Part shown: piece by piece, positions 55,819 to 64,000 of the stretch
Position numbering within the stretch: position 1 is the first letter of the stretch
How the letters are laid out: each line of letters begins with the position of its first letter
Assembly: GCA_011170375.1 (NCBI GenBank)
Contig: DUEV01000008.1
Coordinates: 1 to 64,000 of the forward strand
Length of the DNA: 64,000 bases
Source of the DNA: Dehalococcoidia bacterium
GTDB taxonomy: Bacteria; Chloroflexota; Dehalococcoidia; Dehalococcoidales; Fen-1064
Direction of reading: 5' to 3'
Program-made: the position numbers and the translations under genes
Notes under the pieces: generated by a model
What the model was told of the DNA's origin: nothing
What the model saw: only the letters and a program-made list of their open reading frames with translations
Databases searched by the model: none

Positions 55819-56568
55819 CTATTCCTGGTACTTCGCCAGGACTTCATCAGCGAAATCAACATTGCTGGAAACATGCCGGACATCGTCGAGCTCATCCAGT
55901 TTCTCCATCAACCTCAATGTCTGCACAGCTGCCTTCTCGTCAAGCTCCAGCGTTGTCTTGGGTACCATGGAAAGCTCGGCCGAGGCTACGGGGACATTCT
56001 CCTGCTCCAGTGCTGCCCGAACCTTCTCCAGATCCTCAGGCCTGGTGTAGACCTCGACCACACTGGCTTCGACAGTCACATCTTCGGCACCGGCATCAAT
56101 CGCTTGCAGCGCCAGCTCTTCGGTATCCATCTCTTCAGACTGAACCGTGACAACCCCCTTGGGGTCAAACTGCCAGGCGACACAGCCAGCTTCGCCGAGA
56201 CTACCACCGCCACGTGAAAAAACATTACGAACAGCCTGGATGGTACGGTTGCGGTTATCACTGAGAGCTTCCACTAAGATAGCACTACCGCCAGGACCAT
56301 AACCTTCAAGCACCATCTCTACCAGATTGGCACCTTCGGTGGCACCACTGGCACGTTTTATTGCCCGATCAATGTTATCCGACGGCATTGAGGCATCGCG
56401 AGCCCGCTGTACCGCCAGACGCAGCGAGATATTGGTATCTGGATTAGGACCACCGTTACGCACTGCCACGATAATCTCGCGGGTCAGCTTGGTAAAAAGC
56501 TGGCCCCGGCGGGCATCGGTCACCGCCTTCTGGTGCTTGATTGAATGCCACTTAGAATGTCCCGACAT
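55819..56568 (-). CDS. yebC: YebC/PmpR-family regulator
   Basis: 249 aa, standard length. The N-terminus MSGHSKWHSIKHQKAVTDAR and the motif YGPGGSAILVEALSDNRNRT are diagnostic. Members act as DNA-binding regulators, and some help translation of proline tracts. Good ribosome-site AGAGGGAG before the ATG at 56568. Upstream of ruvC. Confidence 0.96.
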   Translation of the reverse strand: MSGHSKWHSIKHQKAVTDARRGQLFTKLTREIIVAVRNGGPNPDTNISLRLAVQRARDASMPSDNIDRAIKRASGATEGANLVEMVLEGYGPGGSAILVEALSDNRNRTIQAVRNVFSRGGGSLGEAGCVAWQFDPKGVVTVQSEEMDTEELALQAIDAGAEDVTVEASVVEVYTRPEDLEKVRAALEQENVPVASAELSMVPKTTLELDEKAAVQTLRLMEKLDELDDVRHVSSNVDFADEVLAKYQE

Positions 56569-56605
56569 TATGGACTCCCTCTACCCTTCAGATCTCAAAC
56601 AGACT

Positions 56606-56923
56606 CTAAAGAAGCGCGTCAATCTTAGGTTCGATGACCTTCTCTGGTACAGCACCTATGACAGTATCAACGACATCGCCACCCTTAAAAAACATCAGGG
56701 TTGGTATTGACATCACACGGTACCTGGTGGCCGTCTGTGGGTTCTCATCAACATTCAAGCGGAAGAACTTGAACCTACCGCTATATTTTTCCGATAGTTT
56801 ATCAACGATGGGGGCAATCAACCGGCAAGGTCCACACCAGGGCGCCCACAAGTCAACCAGCACAGGCAGGTCCGACTTGAGAACTTTTTGCTCAAACTCC
56901 TGGTCTGTGAGATCAATCACCAT
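56606..56923 (-). CDS. trxA: Thioredoxin
   Basis: 105 aa from ATG 56923, with GGGGG upstream; longer in-frame sequence is not thioredoxin-like. The active site WAPWCGPC is at about 27-34 and the cis-proline motif IPTLMFFKGG is present. It is a cytosolic disulphide reductase and a possible electron source for CcdA. It precedes yebC by 37 bp. Confidence 0.96.
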   Translation of the reverse strand: MVIDLTDQEFEQKVLKSDLPVLVDLWAPWCGPCRLIAPIVDKLSEKYSGRFKFFRLNVDENPQTATRYRVMSIPTLMFFKGGDVVDTVIGAVPEKVIEPKIDALL

Positions 56924-57295
56924 TACAACATACCCCCTTTGACTTGCGATAGTCCAGCAATATGGTAATGCTGGGAGTTCCTCCCTGTCAAGGAATTTTG
57001 CGCTTATGTGATAGGCCATCTAGCGGATTGACATTAACGCCCGAGGACATTAATATTTATATGGTGTGCCACAACCTAAGGATGATAAATCGCTACTCGT
57101 CATTTGCCCTAAGTCTAATAAAGAATATATAACCGGCAGAAAGCGGGCTGAATCCAGTAAATTAGTGGGGAGTTTGACTTGGATTTTAGCTTGGTATATA
57201 CTGGTAATGTTAAAGCAGGTTGCCAATAAGGTTTGTTTAGGCTGGGTGCTTCCTCGTGGGAGGCTCAGCTTTGTTATGCCAGCATTCGATTTCTG
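56924..57295. other. Divergent intergenic region between trxA and the C1 cluster
   Basis: 372 bp, A+T-rich. It holds the promoter at 57174-57202 and presumably that of trxA. A 76-codon open frame runs through it (57066-57296) but has no family features or ribosome site. Confidence 0.55.
57174..57202 (+). promoter_or_regulatory. Strong candidate promoter of the Wood-Ljungdahl cluster
   Basis: TTGACT (57174-57179), an exact 17-bp spacer and TATACT (57197-57202). It lies about 90 nt before the cooC-like ATG and gives a leader of some 85 nt. Confidence 0.65.
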
Positions 57296-58084
57296 ATGAA
57301 GATTGCGATAAGTGGCAAGGGGGGAGTGGGGAAGACCTTATTAGCTTCTCTACTTTCTAGAAAGTTCGCCGCGGCCGGCTACTCGGTGTTAGCCATAGAT
57401 GCTGACCCTGATGCTAATCTAGCCGCTAACCTCGGTTTTCCGTATCCTGAAAATATCACCCCCATATCTGAAATGGACGACCTCATTGAAGAGAGAACGG
57501 GGGCACGACCCGGCAAATCTGGTTCCTTTTTCAAACTGAACCCTAGAGTTGATGACATCCCCGATAGGTTCGCCGCAGAACATGATGGCATACGACTGAT
57601 GGTGATGGGACGCATCAAGCGCGGGGGGACTGGCTGCTACTGCGCCGAAGGTGTTCTCCTGCAAGCCCTTCTGAGCCATCTGCTGATACAGAGAGATGAG
57701 GTAGTTATCCTTGATATGGAAGCCGGGATAGAGCACCTTGCACGTGGTACCTCCAAGGCAGTAGACCACATGATAATCGTAGTGGAGCCGGGCCGGCGCA
57801 GTATTGAGACCGCCCAGCGCATTCAGGAACTCGCCAAGGATATCGGCCTGGAGAACATCGCATTGGTTGCCAACAAGCTCCGCAGCCAGTCTGAAAAGGA
57901 TTTTCTGGTAAAGAGCCTGCCGAACCTGGAATTCCTCGGATTCATACCCTATGACCAGGCCTTAATCGAGGCCGACCTGGCCAACATCCCTATTCAAGAC
58001 GCCAGCCGACCAATCGCTGAGGAGATAGATAAAATTTTTCAGGCACTAGCACCTACTTCTAAAATGACGAACACGGTAAAGTAG
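57296..58084 (+). CDS. cooC: CooC-type nickel-insertion ATPase, copy 1
   Basis: 262 aa from ATG 57296. The deviant P-loop SGKGGVGKT is at residues 6-14; [10 protein letters not shown] and DMEAGIEHL are the switch regions. [16 protein letters not shown] carries the Cys-x-Cys pair that holds Ni between the two protomers in CooC. It matures CO dehydrogenase. The ribosome site is weak. It starts the cluster and precedes fhs by 85 bp. Confidence 0.9.
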   Translation: MKIAISGKGGVGKTLLASLLSRKFAAAGYSVLAIDADPDANLAANLGFPYPENITPISEMDDLIEERTGARPGKSGSFFKLNPRVDDIPDRFAAEHDGIRLMVMGRIKRGGTGCYCAEGVLLQALLSHLLIQRDEVVILDMEAGIEHLARGTSKAVDHMIIVVEPGRRSIETAQRIQELAKDIGLENIALVANKLRSQSEKDFLVKSLPNLEFLGFIPYDQALIEADLANIPIQDASRPIAEEIDKIFQALAPTSKMTNTVK

Positions 58085-58169
58085 AGTCGAAAGGGCATCA
58101 ATCTGGAACCTGCGTTTCAGTCTGACGCCCTCGGTTAGAATAGATAAACAAGAACGAAGGAGGTTTCCT

Positions 58170-59933
58170 GTGGCTTACGATGCGGTAAACATGGAAGACT
58201 GGCAAATTGCAGAAGCGGCTGAAGCTAATATGCCTTCACCCGATGAGTGGCGAGACAAGCTCGGGCTGCAGAAGGACGAACTGCTTGCCTACGGACGGAT
58301 TGCCAAACTGGATTTCCTGAAGATCATCAACCGCCTCAAGGACAAGCCGGATGGAAAGTACATTGAAGTTACGGCGATAACACCGACACCCCTAGGTGAA
58401 GGTAAGAGTACCACGTCCGTCGGCCTGATGGAAGGCATGGGCAAGAGAGGCGTCAATGTCGGCGGGTGTCTTCGCCAGCCCTCGGGTGGTCCCACGATGA
58501 ACGTCAAAGGGACGGCTGCTGGCGGTGGCAACGCCCTCTTGATTCCCATGACCGAGTTCTCCATGGGACTTACTGGCGACATCAATGACATCATGAACGC
58601 CCACAACCTGGCAATGGTGGCGCTTACTGCCAGGATGCAGCACGAGCGTAACTACACTGATGCACGACTGGACAGGCTGACCGGGATGCGACGCCTGGAT
58701 GTCGACCCCACTCGGGTAGAGATGGGTTGGATAATGGACTTCTGCGCCCAGAGCCTGCGCAATATCGTCATCGGTCTGGGTGGGAGCATGGACGGTTTCA
58801 CGATGCAGTCCAAATTTGGTATTGCCGTAGGCTCCGAACTCATGGCCATCCTGTCAATTATACGTGACCTGGCCGACCTCCGTGAAAGACTGGACAACAT
58901 TACTGTCGCCTTCGACAAACGAGGCAAGCCCGTCTATACCAAAGACCTCGAGGTTGGCGGGGCGATGACTGCCTGGATGCGCAACACCATTAACCCCACT
59001 CTCTGCTCCACAGTCGAGTACCAGCCACTGATGGTCCATGCCGGGCCATTCGCCAATATCGCAGTCGGCCAGTCCTCCATAATTGGGGACCGTGTCGGGC
59101 TGAAGCTGTTCGACTACCATGTCACCGAGAGTGGTTTTGCCGCCGATATCGGATTCGAGAAATTCTGGAACGTAAAGTGCCGCTATAGTGGCCTCAAGCC
59201 GCACGTATCGGTGCTCACCACCACCATCCGTGCCCTCAAGATGCACGGCGGTGGACCGAGAGTGGTCGCCGGACTGGCCTTACCCGAAGAGTACACCAAG
59301 GAGAACGTGGAACTCGTCGAGAAGGGCCTGGCCAACATGATTCACCACATCAACACCATCAGGACCTCGGGTATTAACCCGGTTGTCTGCATCAACTCGT
59401 TCCATACCGACACCAAGGACGAGATTGCCGCTGTCAGGAAGGCAGCTGAAGCTGCCGGGGCACGCTGCGCTACCTCCAGCCACTGGGCTGACGGTGGTGA
59501 CGGTGCGTTGGAGCTCGCCGACGCCGTCATGGACGCCTGCAAGGAAGAGAACGAGTTTAACTTCCTCTATCCGCTGGAGATGAAACTTCGCGACCGTGTA
59601 GAGAAGATTGCCCAGGTCGTCTATGGTGCCGATGGCGTTTCCTGGACCGCAGATGCGGAAGCCAAGGCTAAGAGACTTGAAGAAGACTCCCAGTATGATG
59701 ACTACGCTACAATGATGGTCAAGACCCACCTCAGCCTAACTCACGACCCGACGCTGAAGGGAGTACCTAAGGGATGGACACTGCCCATCCGTGACGTCTT
59801 AATCTACTCCGGCGCCAAGTTCCTCTGCCCCTGCGCCGGTGCTATCAGTCTGATGCCGGGAACCTCTTCTAGCCCTGCTTTCCGAAAGGTTGATGTAGAC
59901 GTTAACACGGGGAAGGTCTCTGGCCTGTTCTAA
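58170..59933 (+). CDS. fhs: Formate--tetrahydrofolate ligase
   Basis: 587 aa from a GTG with AAGGAGG 6 nt upstream. [12 protein letters not shown] at 71-82 is the P-loop; GGRLRQPS-like [20 protein letters not shown] follows. It makes 10-formyl-tetrahydrofolate from formate with ATP, the entry step of the methyl branch. Slightly longer than the usual 555-560 aa because of an N-terminal extension. Confidence 0.97.
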   Translation: MAYDAVNMEDWQIAEAAEANMPSPDEWRDKLGLQKDELLAYGRIAKLDFLKIINRLKDKPDGKYIEVTAITPTPLGEGKSTTSVGLMEGMGKRGVNVGGCLRQPSGGPTMNVKGTAAGGGNALLIPMTEFSMGLTGDINDIMNAHNLAMVALTARMQHERNYTDARLDRLTGMRRLDVDPTRVEMGWIMDFCAQSLRNIVIGLGGSMDGFTMQSKFGIAVGSELMAILSIIRDLADLRERLDNITVAFDKRGKPVYTKDLEVGGAMTAWMRNTINPTLCSTVEYQPLMVHAGPFANIAVGQSSIIGDRVGLKLFDYHVTESGFAADIGFEKFWNVKCRYSGLKPHVSVLTTTIRALKMHGGGPRVVAGLALPEEYTKENVELVEKGLANMIHHINTIRTSGINPVVCINSFHTDTKDEIAAVRKAAEAAGARCATSSHWADGGDGALELADAVMDACKEENEFNFLYPLEMKLRDRVEKIAQVVYGADGVSWTADAEAKAKRLEEDSQYDDYATMMVKTHLSLTHDPTLKGVPKGWTLPIRDVLIYSGAKFLCPCAGAISLMPGTSSSPAFRKVDVDVNTGKVSGLF

Positions 59934-59963
59934 ATAAGCACCAAATACGGAGGGAGTAACCGT

Positions 59964-60740
59964 TTGGCCTTTAATATCGCGGTAGCCGGTAAGGGTGGCT
60001 GTGGTAAGACTTCACTGGCAAGTCTTATCATCCGCTACGTGAAGAATAACGGCATGGTACCGATTTTAGCGGTCGACGCTGATGCCAACGCCAACCTCGG
60101 CGAGAGCCTGGGGCTGAGTGTTACGCATACCGTCGGTGAACTGCTGGACGAGTTCCAGGGAGAGAAATTAAACATACCCCCCGGCATGACCAAGGAGGCC
60201 TATCTGGACTTCAAGCTGAACACAGTCCTGGTGGAAAGCCCGGGGCTTGACCTGCTGACAATGGGCCGGGGGGAAGGGCCAGAGTGTTACTGCTACCCCA
60301 ACCTTATTATAAGGAAATTCGCCGACGAGCTATCTGATAACTACGCCTATACTGTAATGGACAACGAGGCCGGTATGGAACACCTGAGCCGCCGGACTAC
60401 CCAGAATGTAGATGCCCTGCTACTGGTCTCCAACCATTCGGTTAAGGGTGTCCGGACAATCGCACGGATACAGGAACTGGTCACCTCTCTTAAGCTGGTG
60501 GTGCGTATGGAGCTGCCTGTAATCAGTATGGTACCGGGCAAACTGGACCCGCTGGTAAGCAAGGAACTGGACCGGCTGGAAATCGAGCCAGCCGCAATAA
60601 TTCCTGAAGATGAAGAGCTTTACCAATATGACCTCGAGCTCAAGTCGTTGCTTGAACTGCCGGATACATCCAAAGCGGTACGTGCCGTCGACGACCTGAT
60701 GGGAAAAGTCCTTGAGAAGGTAAAAACATCGTCCCCGTAG
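59964..60740 (+). CDS. CooC/AcsF-type nickel-insertion ATPase, copy 2
   Basis: 258 aa from a TTG with GGAGGGAG upstream. P-loop AGKGGCGKTS at residues 8-17, VDADANANLGESLG and DNEAGMEHLSRR. GPECYCYPNLIIRKF carries the Cys-x-Cys. Differs clearly from copy 1, so one may serve CO dehydrogenase and the other acetyl-CoA synthase (AcsF). The stop lies inside an 11-bp direct duplication (60736-60757). Confidence 0.9.
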   Translation: MAFNIAVAGKGGCGKTSLASLIIRYVKNNGMVPILAVDADANANLGESLGLSVTHTVGELLDEFQGEKLNIPPGMTKEAYLDFKLNTVLVESPGLDLLTMGRGEGPECYCYPNLIIRKFADELSDNYAYTVMDNEAGMEHLSRRTTQNVDALLLVSNHSVKGVRTIARIQELVTSLKLVVRMELPVISMVPGKLDPLVSKELDRLEIEPAAIIPEDEELYQYDLELKSLLELPDTSKAVRAVDDLMGKVLEKVKTSSP

Positions 60741-60757
60741 AGTATACGTAGAGTATA
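60736..60757. repeat. 11-bp perfect tandem duplication
   Basis: CGTAGAGTATA occurs twice in a row. The first unit contains the TAG stop of the second cooC-like gene. Confidence 0.8.
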
Positions 60758-60878
60758 AATGGCCTCAGGGTAGAGCTTGTTCGTTATTCAATATAAAGCG
60801 GGGTAGTTAAGTGTGCCGGGAGATACCTGGCAAGTGGAACTATATAGAATGAATAGTTATAATGAAGGAGGAGGGTAA

Positions 60879-61766
60879 ATGACAGCGCAGATTATCAGCG
60901 GCACAGAAATCGCCAAAGAGATACGTGCCGAACTGAAACAGGAAATTGCTGACCTCAAAGAGAAACACAATGTAGTACCCGGCCTCGTGACCGTCCTGGT
61001 GGGCGCAGACCCCGCATCACAGGTCTACGTTGGGCAGAAGGAAAAAACTTCACAGAATCTAGGCATCTATTCGGAGAGATACGACCTTCCTGAGGATACC
61101 AGCCAAGAGGACCTGCTCGCCCTGATTGATAAGCTCAATAATGACCCCAAGATTAACGGGATTCTGGTACAGCTCCCCCTGCCCAAACACATAAATGAGA
61201 CAGAAGTGCTCTATGCCATCAGTCCCAAGAAGGATGTTGATGGCTTTCACCCGGTGAGTCTGGGCAAACTGATGATTGGCGAACCAGACTACATACCGTG
61301 TACTCCACACGGAATACAGCAGCTCCTCATCCGGTCTGGGGTCAAGATTGAAGGCGCTGAGGTAGTGGTTGTTGGCAGGAGTAACATTGTTGGCAAGCCG
61401 ATAGCCAATATCCTTCTCCAAAAAGCAGATGGCGCCAACGCCACAGTAACGGTCTGCCACACCCGAACCAGGGACCTGGCATTCCACACAAAACGGGCTG
61501 ATATTATAATCGCCGCCGCCGGTAAAGCCAAGGCTATCACCGCCGATATGGTCAAGGATGGAGTGGTGGTCATCGACGTCGGAGTCAACCAGATTGGCAC
61601 AACAGCGGAGGGCAAGAGGATTCTAGTCGGCGATGTCGATTTTGAAGCAGTCAAGGAAAAGGCCAGCGCCATTACACCAGTACCTGGTGGCGTCGGGCCA
61701 ATGACGATAACAATGCTGATGATGAATACGGTCAGAGCGGCCAAATTAGCCGCTGGTCTAGCCTAG
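60879..61766 (+). CDS. folD: Methylene-THF dehydrogenase / methenyl-THF cyclohydrolase
   Basis: 295 aa; AAGGAGGAGG precedes the ATG. VLVGADPASQVYVGQKEK holds the catalytic lysine and tyrosine region. VVGRSNIVGKP binds NAD(P), and PVPGGVGPMT is the C-terminal signature. It interconverts methylene-, methenyl- and 10-formyl-tetrahydrofolate, following fhs in the methyl branch. Confidence 0.97.
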   Translation: MTAQIISGTEIAKEIRAELKQEIADLKEKHNVVPGLVTVLVGADPASQVYVGQKEKTSQNLGIYSERYDLPEDTSQEDLLALIDKLNNDPKINGILVQLPLPKHINETEVLYAISPKKDVDGFHPVSLGKLMIGEPDYIPCTPHGIQQLLIRSGVKIEGAEVVVVGRSNIVGKPIANILLQKADGANATVTVCHTRTRDLAFHTKRADIIIAAAGKAKAITADMVKDGVVVIDVGVNQIGTTAEGKRILVGDVDFEAVKEKASAITPVPGGVGPMTITMLMMNTVRAAKLAAGLA

Positions 61767-61785
61767 GAAGAGAGGTAAAAGCAGC

Positions 61786-62004
61786 ATGGAATACAAGATT
61801 GAGAAGATGAAGGCCCCAGGCAGAGGTGAGGTTGAGATACTGGGAGCCACCTATGAAGAAGGCCTACCCGTAGGTGAAGAGGTCGGCCAATGGCGACAGA
61901 AGCTAGACAGTCGCGAAGATAAACTTAAATACCTCCAGAACGGCGAGCGATACTGGTATTCGGACGACTGGTACGGCAGCGAAAAGAGAAAGAATCCGGC
62001 CTAG
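61786..62004 (+). CDS. 72-aa protein of unknown function in the C1 cluster
   Basis: 72 aa; GAAGAGAGG lies before the ATG, 19 bp after folD, and 14 bp separate its stop from the corrinoid-protein gene. Soluble, charged, no cysteines and no membrane segment; the C-terminus has an aromatic patch YWYSDDWYGSEKRKN. No family recognised. Tight spacing on both sides argues for a true gene, perhaps an assembly or regulatory partner of FolD or the CODH/ACS complex. Confidence 0.75.
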   Translation: MEYKIEKMKAPGRGEVEILGATYEEGLPVGEEVGQWRQKLDSREDKLKYLQNGERYWYSDDWYGSEKRKNPA

Positions 62005-62018
62005 AGGAGGAAGTAATT

Positions 62019-62960
62019 ATGGCATTTGAGATTCCAAAGACGTCCTACACCGGCAAGATAAAGGAGGTGGTACTGGGCAAGGGAGACAAGGCTGTGACCG
62101 TTGGTGGCGAGTCAGTCTACCCGTTCTACCTTTTTGAAGGTGAAATGCCACGGCTGCCGAAGATTGCCATGGAGGTTTACGACAGCGAGCCGGAAGAGTG
62201 GGCAGAGGCAGCCCTAGAACCGTTTGCTGGGGTAACCAATGACCCGGTTGCCTGGGCAAAAAAGTGCATTGATGAGTATGGTGCAGAGATGATCTGCCTG
62301 CAACTGGCCAGTACAGACCCCAATAGCCTTGACAGGGGCGCCGACGAGGCTGCTGAGGTAGTTAAGGAAGTAGCTGATGCCATTGATGTTCCTTTGATTG
62401 TCTGGGGAACAGCCAACCATGATAAGGATATTCAGGTCCTGACCAAAGTGGCGGAGGTCTGTCAAGGCAAGAATCTTATCCTTGGGCCGGTTGAAGAAGG
62501 CGATCACAAGCGAATCGGTGCCTCCGCCATCGGTTACAACCACACGGTGGTCGCATCCACCCCAATAGATATTAACCTCGCCAAGCAGCTCAATATCCTG
62601 CTGGGCAACCTCGGTGTCCCTGATAAGCAGATAATAATGGACCCCACTGTCAGCGGGATAGGCTACGGCGTCGAGTACTGCTACTCAGTGATGGAGCGGA
62701 TGCGAATGGCCGCCCTAACTCAGCAAGATGAGAAACTTCAACTCCCCATTATTTGTAATGTGGCCAAAGAGGTATGGAAATCAAAGGAGGTTCATCTTCC
62801 TGATAATGAGGCGAATATGGGCGATGCCAAAAAGAGAGGCATCCTGTTGGAAGCCATGTCAGCCATGACCTTGCTGCTGGCTGGCGGAGATATCATAGTG
62901 ATGAGGCACCCGGAAGCAATCAAACTGGTAAAAGAAATGCTGGCTGATTTAACAGCCTAG
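62019..62960 (+). CDS. acsD: Corrinoid iron-sulphur protein small subunit (CODH/ACS delta)
   Basis: 313 aa; AGAGGAGGAAG precedes the ATG. A TIM-barrel protein with MICLQLASTDPNSLDRGADE, VIWG-type LIVWGTANHDKD, and IIMDPTVSGIGYGVEYCYS, typical of CdhD/AcsD. With the large subunit it carries the methyl group from methyl-THF to acetyl-CoA synthase on a cobamide. The large subunit is not in the window and probably lies to the right. Confidence 0.93.
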   Translation: MAFEIPKTSYTGKIKEVVLGKGDKAVTVGGESVYPFYLFEGEMPRLPKIAMEVYDSEPEEWAEAALEPFAGVTNDPVAWAKKCIDEYGAEMICLQLASTDPNSLDRGADEAAEVVKEVADAIDVPLIVWGTANHDKDIQVLTKVAEVCQGKNLILGPVEEGDHKRIGASAIGYNHTVVASTPIDINLAKQLNILLGNLGVPDKQIIMDPTVSGIGYGVEYCYSVMERMRMAALTQQDEKLQLPIICNVAKEVWKSKEVHLPDNEANMGDAKKRGILLEAMSAMTLLLAGGDIIVMRHPEAIKLVKEMLADLTA

Positions 62961-62990
62961 AATATATGGAGATGTAGAGGAGGAAGCAAG

Positions 62991-64000
62991 ATGGCAGAAG
63001 CCGAACAGAAGAGTTTTGACCAGGGTAGTAATGATCTAATAGAAAAGGCAATCAAGGATGAGGCTAACACAGCCTTTGACAGGGCTGATACCATGAAACC
63101 CTGCCCTATAGGCTCCGTTGGCAGTTGCTGCAAAAACTGCGGTATGGGGCCCTGTCGAGTCCCCCTACCCAGAGGTAAGGAGGAAACACCGGAAGAGAAG
63201 TTAAAGAGGCGAGGTATCTGCGGAGCAACTGCCGAAACTATCGCCGCCCGTAATTTCATCCGGATGATAGCTGGTGGGGCATCTGCTCACTCCGACCACG
63301 GTCGGGGAGTAGCTGAGCTTTTCATAGCTGCCGCCAAAGGGGAAGCCCCCGGCTACGAGATCAGAGATGAGCAGAAACTGCTACAGCTAGCGCTGGACTG
63401 GGGCGTCGAGATTGGAGACCGTAGCAACAGTGAAATAGCTGTTGAAATCGGTGAGAAAGCCCTGGAGGAATTCGGCAGGCAGGAAGGCGAAATCATAACC
63501 ATGAGGAAAGCCCCTTTGAAACGTCAGGAAGTATGGCGTACTCAGGGTGTTGCCCCAAGGGGTATAGACAGAGAGGTTGTCGAGATAATGCACCGGACCC
63601 ACATCGGGGTGGACCAGGACTATCAGAACCTGCTCAAGCAGGGAGTCAGAACCGCCATAGCCGATGGTTGGGGCGGTAGCATGATTGCTACCGAGCTCCA
63701 GGACATACTGTTCGGGACACCCGCGCCAATCCTCGGTAAGGCAAATCTGGGGGTACTCAAAGAAGACGAGGTCAATATCATCATTCACGGCCACGAGCCA
63801 CTGCTTTCCGAGATGATTGTGGCCGTTTCACGAGAACCAGAGATGGTAGAGTTGGCCAAGTCCAAAGGTGCCAAGGGGATAAACCTGGCCGGCATGTGCT
63901 GTACGGCAAATGAGATACTGATGCGCCACGGCGTCGGTATCGCCGGTAACTTCCTCCAGCAGGAACTAGCCATAGTGACTGGAGCTGTCGATGCCATGGT
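62991..64000 (+). CDS. cooS: Ni-containing CO dehydrogenase catalytic subunit (5' part)
   Basis: 336 full codons visible; the gene runs off the right edge. GAGGAGG precedes the ATG at 62991. N-terminal cysteines C38, C46, C47, C50, C55 and C77 are those of the B and D Fe-S clusters. IIHGHEPLLSE and GINLAGMCCTANEILMRHG belong to the C-cluster region. It interconverts CO and CO2, and in this cluster supplies CO for acetyl-CoA synthesis or oxidises it. It could equally be called AcsA. Confidence 0.95.
   Translation, partial: MAEAEQKSFDQGSNDLIEKAIKDEANTAFDRADTMKPCPIGSVGSCCKNCGMGPCRVPLPRGKEETPEEKLKRRGICGATAETIAARNFIRMIAGGASAHSDHGRGVAELFIAAAKGEAPGYEIRDEQKLLQLALDWGVEIGDRSNSEIAVEIGEKALEEFGRQEGEIITMRKAPLKRQEVWRTQGVAPRGIDREVVEIMHRTHIGVDQDYQNLLKQGVRTAIADGWGGSMIATELQDILFGTPAPILGKANLGVLKEDEVNIIIHGHEPLLSEMIVAVSREPEMVELAKSKGAKGINLAGMCCTANEILMRHGVGIAGNFLQQELAIVTGAVDAM

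Noticed and set aside
57066-57296. 76-codon open frame upstream of the cooC-like gene
   Set aside because: Runs through the promoter at 57174-57202, has no ribosome site and no recognisable product.
58085-58169. Possible tetrahydrofolate riboswitch before fhs
   Set aside because: There is an AGGGC...GCCCT pairing, but the conserved core of known THF riboswitches is not seen.
60814-60832. Imperfect palindrome TGCC...GGCA before folD
   Set aside because: Short and imperfect, with no linked promoter element; could be chance.

Overview
The window looks like a chromosomal segment of an anaerobic bacterium of the Chloroflexota, most likely Dehalococcoidia-like. This is inferred from gene content, not from a database search. 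A 16S rRNA gene starts at the left edge and runs off it. The right end holds part of a Wood-Ljungdahl (reductive acetyl-CoA) cluster. In between lie many CoA-handling enzymes: a crotonase, two ADP-forming acyl-CoA ligase alpha-type proteins, three thiolases, two family III CoA-transferases and one family I CoA-transferase pair. Together they suggest oxidation or fermentation of acyl or organic acids coupled to C1 metabolism.

Layout: 1-1084 holds the 16S 5' end, its promoter and a crotonase. 1085-1700 is a repeat-rich spacer. 1701-5154 is a MoxR-like ATPase with a VWA partner. 5176-8103 holds two lone acyl-CoA ligase alpha-type paralogues. 8346-11289 is a tight run of CorA, queuosine-precursor transporter, metallo-beta-lactamase-fold hydrolase and a Mut7-C protein that appears to start at AUA. 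11290-14132 is an A+T-rich accessory patch with an HD plus Hsp90-like ATPase gene interrupted by an in-frame TGA. 14133-17418 holds an acetyltransferase, a DUF4389 membrane protein, two small exported proteins and an alpha/beta hydrolase. 17625-20242 is a tandem thiolase duplication.

20424-26845 carries NAD(P)HX repair (nnr), coaX, coaBC and valS. 26863-31630 (minus strand) carries prs, a DUF2007 protein, secA, a stand-alone helix-hairpin-helix protein and a conserved unknown. 31840-43668 contains a third thiolase, glyA, a type-4 uracil-DNA glycosylase, RNase J, an FtsK-type translocase, envelope proteins, a second acetyltransferase and a DUF3795 protein. 43719-46936 (minus strand) is uvrB, a glycosyltransferase and a 53-aa basic protein. 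47011-48299 is a ccdA/tlpA thiol-redox pair. 48666-53564 is a CoA-transferase cluster. 53928-56923 holds a methyltransferase broken by TAG, then ruvA, ruvC, a YebC regulator and thioredoxin, all on the minus strand.

57296-64000 reads cooC-like, fhs, cooC-like, folD, a 72-aa unknown, corrinoid protein small subunit and a CO dehydrogenase that runs off the right edge. A strong sigma-70-type promoter precedes the first gene. The cluster supplies the formyl/methenyl/methylene branch on tetrahydrofolate, the corrinoid methyl carrier, the nickel enzyme and two nickel-insertion ATPases.

The most interesting signals are the HD-Hsp90-like gene with its in-frame stop and foreign base composition, a probable AUA start codon, two short genes easily missed (43719-43880 and 15616-15762), the 72-aa unknown inside the C1 cluster, enzymes lacking expected catalytic residues, and a dispersed structured intergenic repeat. 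No CRISPR array, insertion sequence or tRNA was seen.
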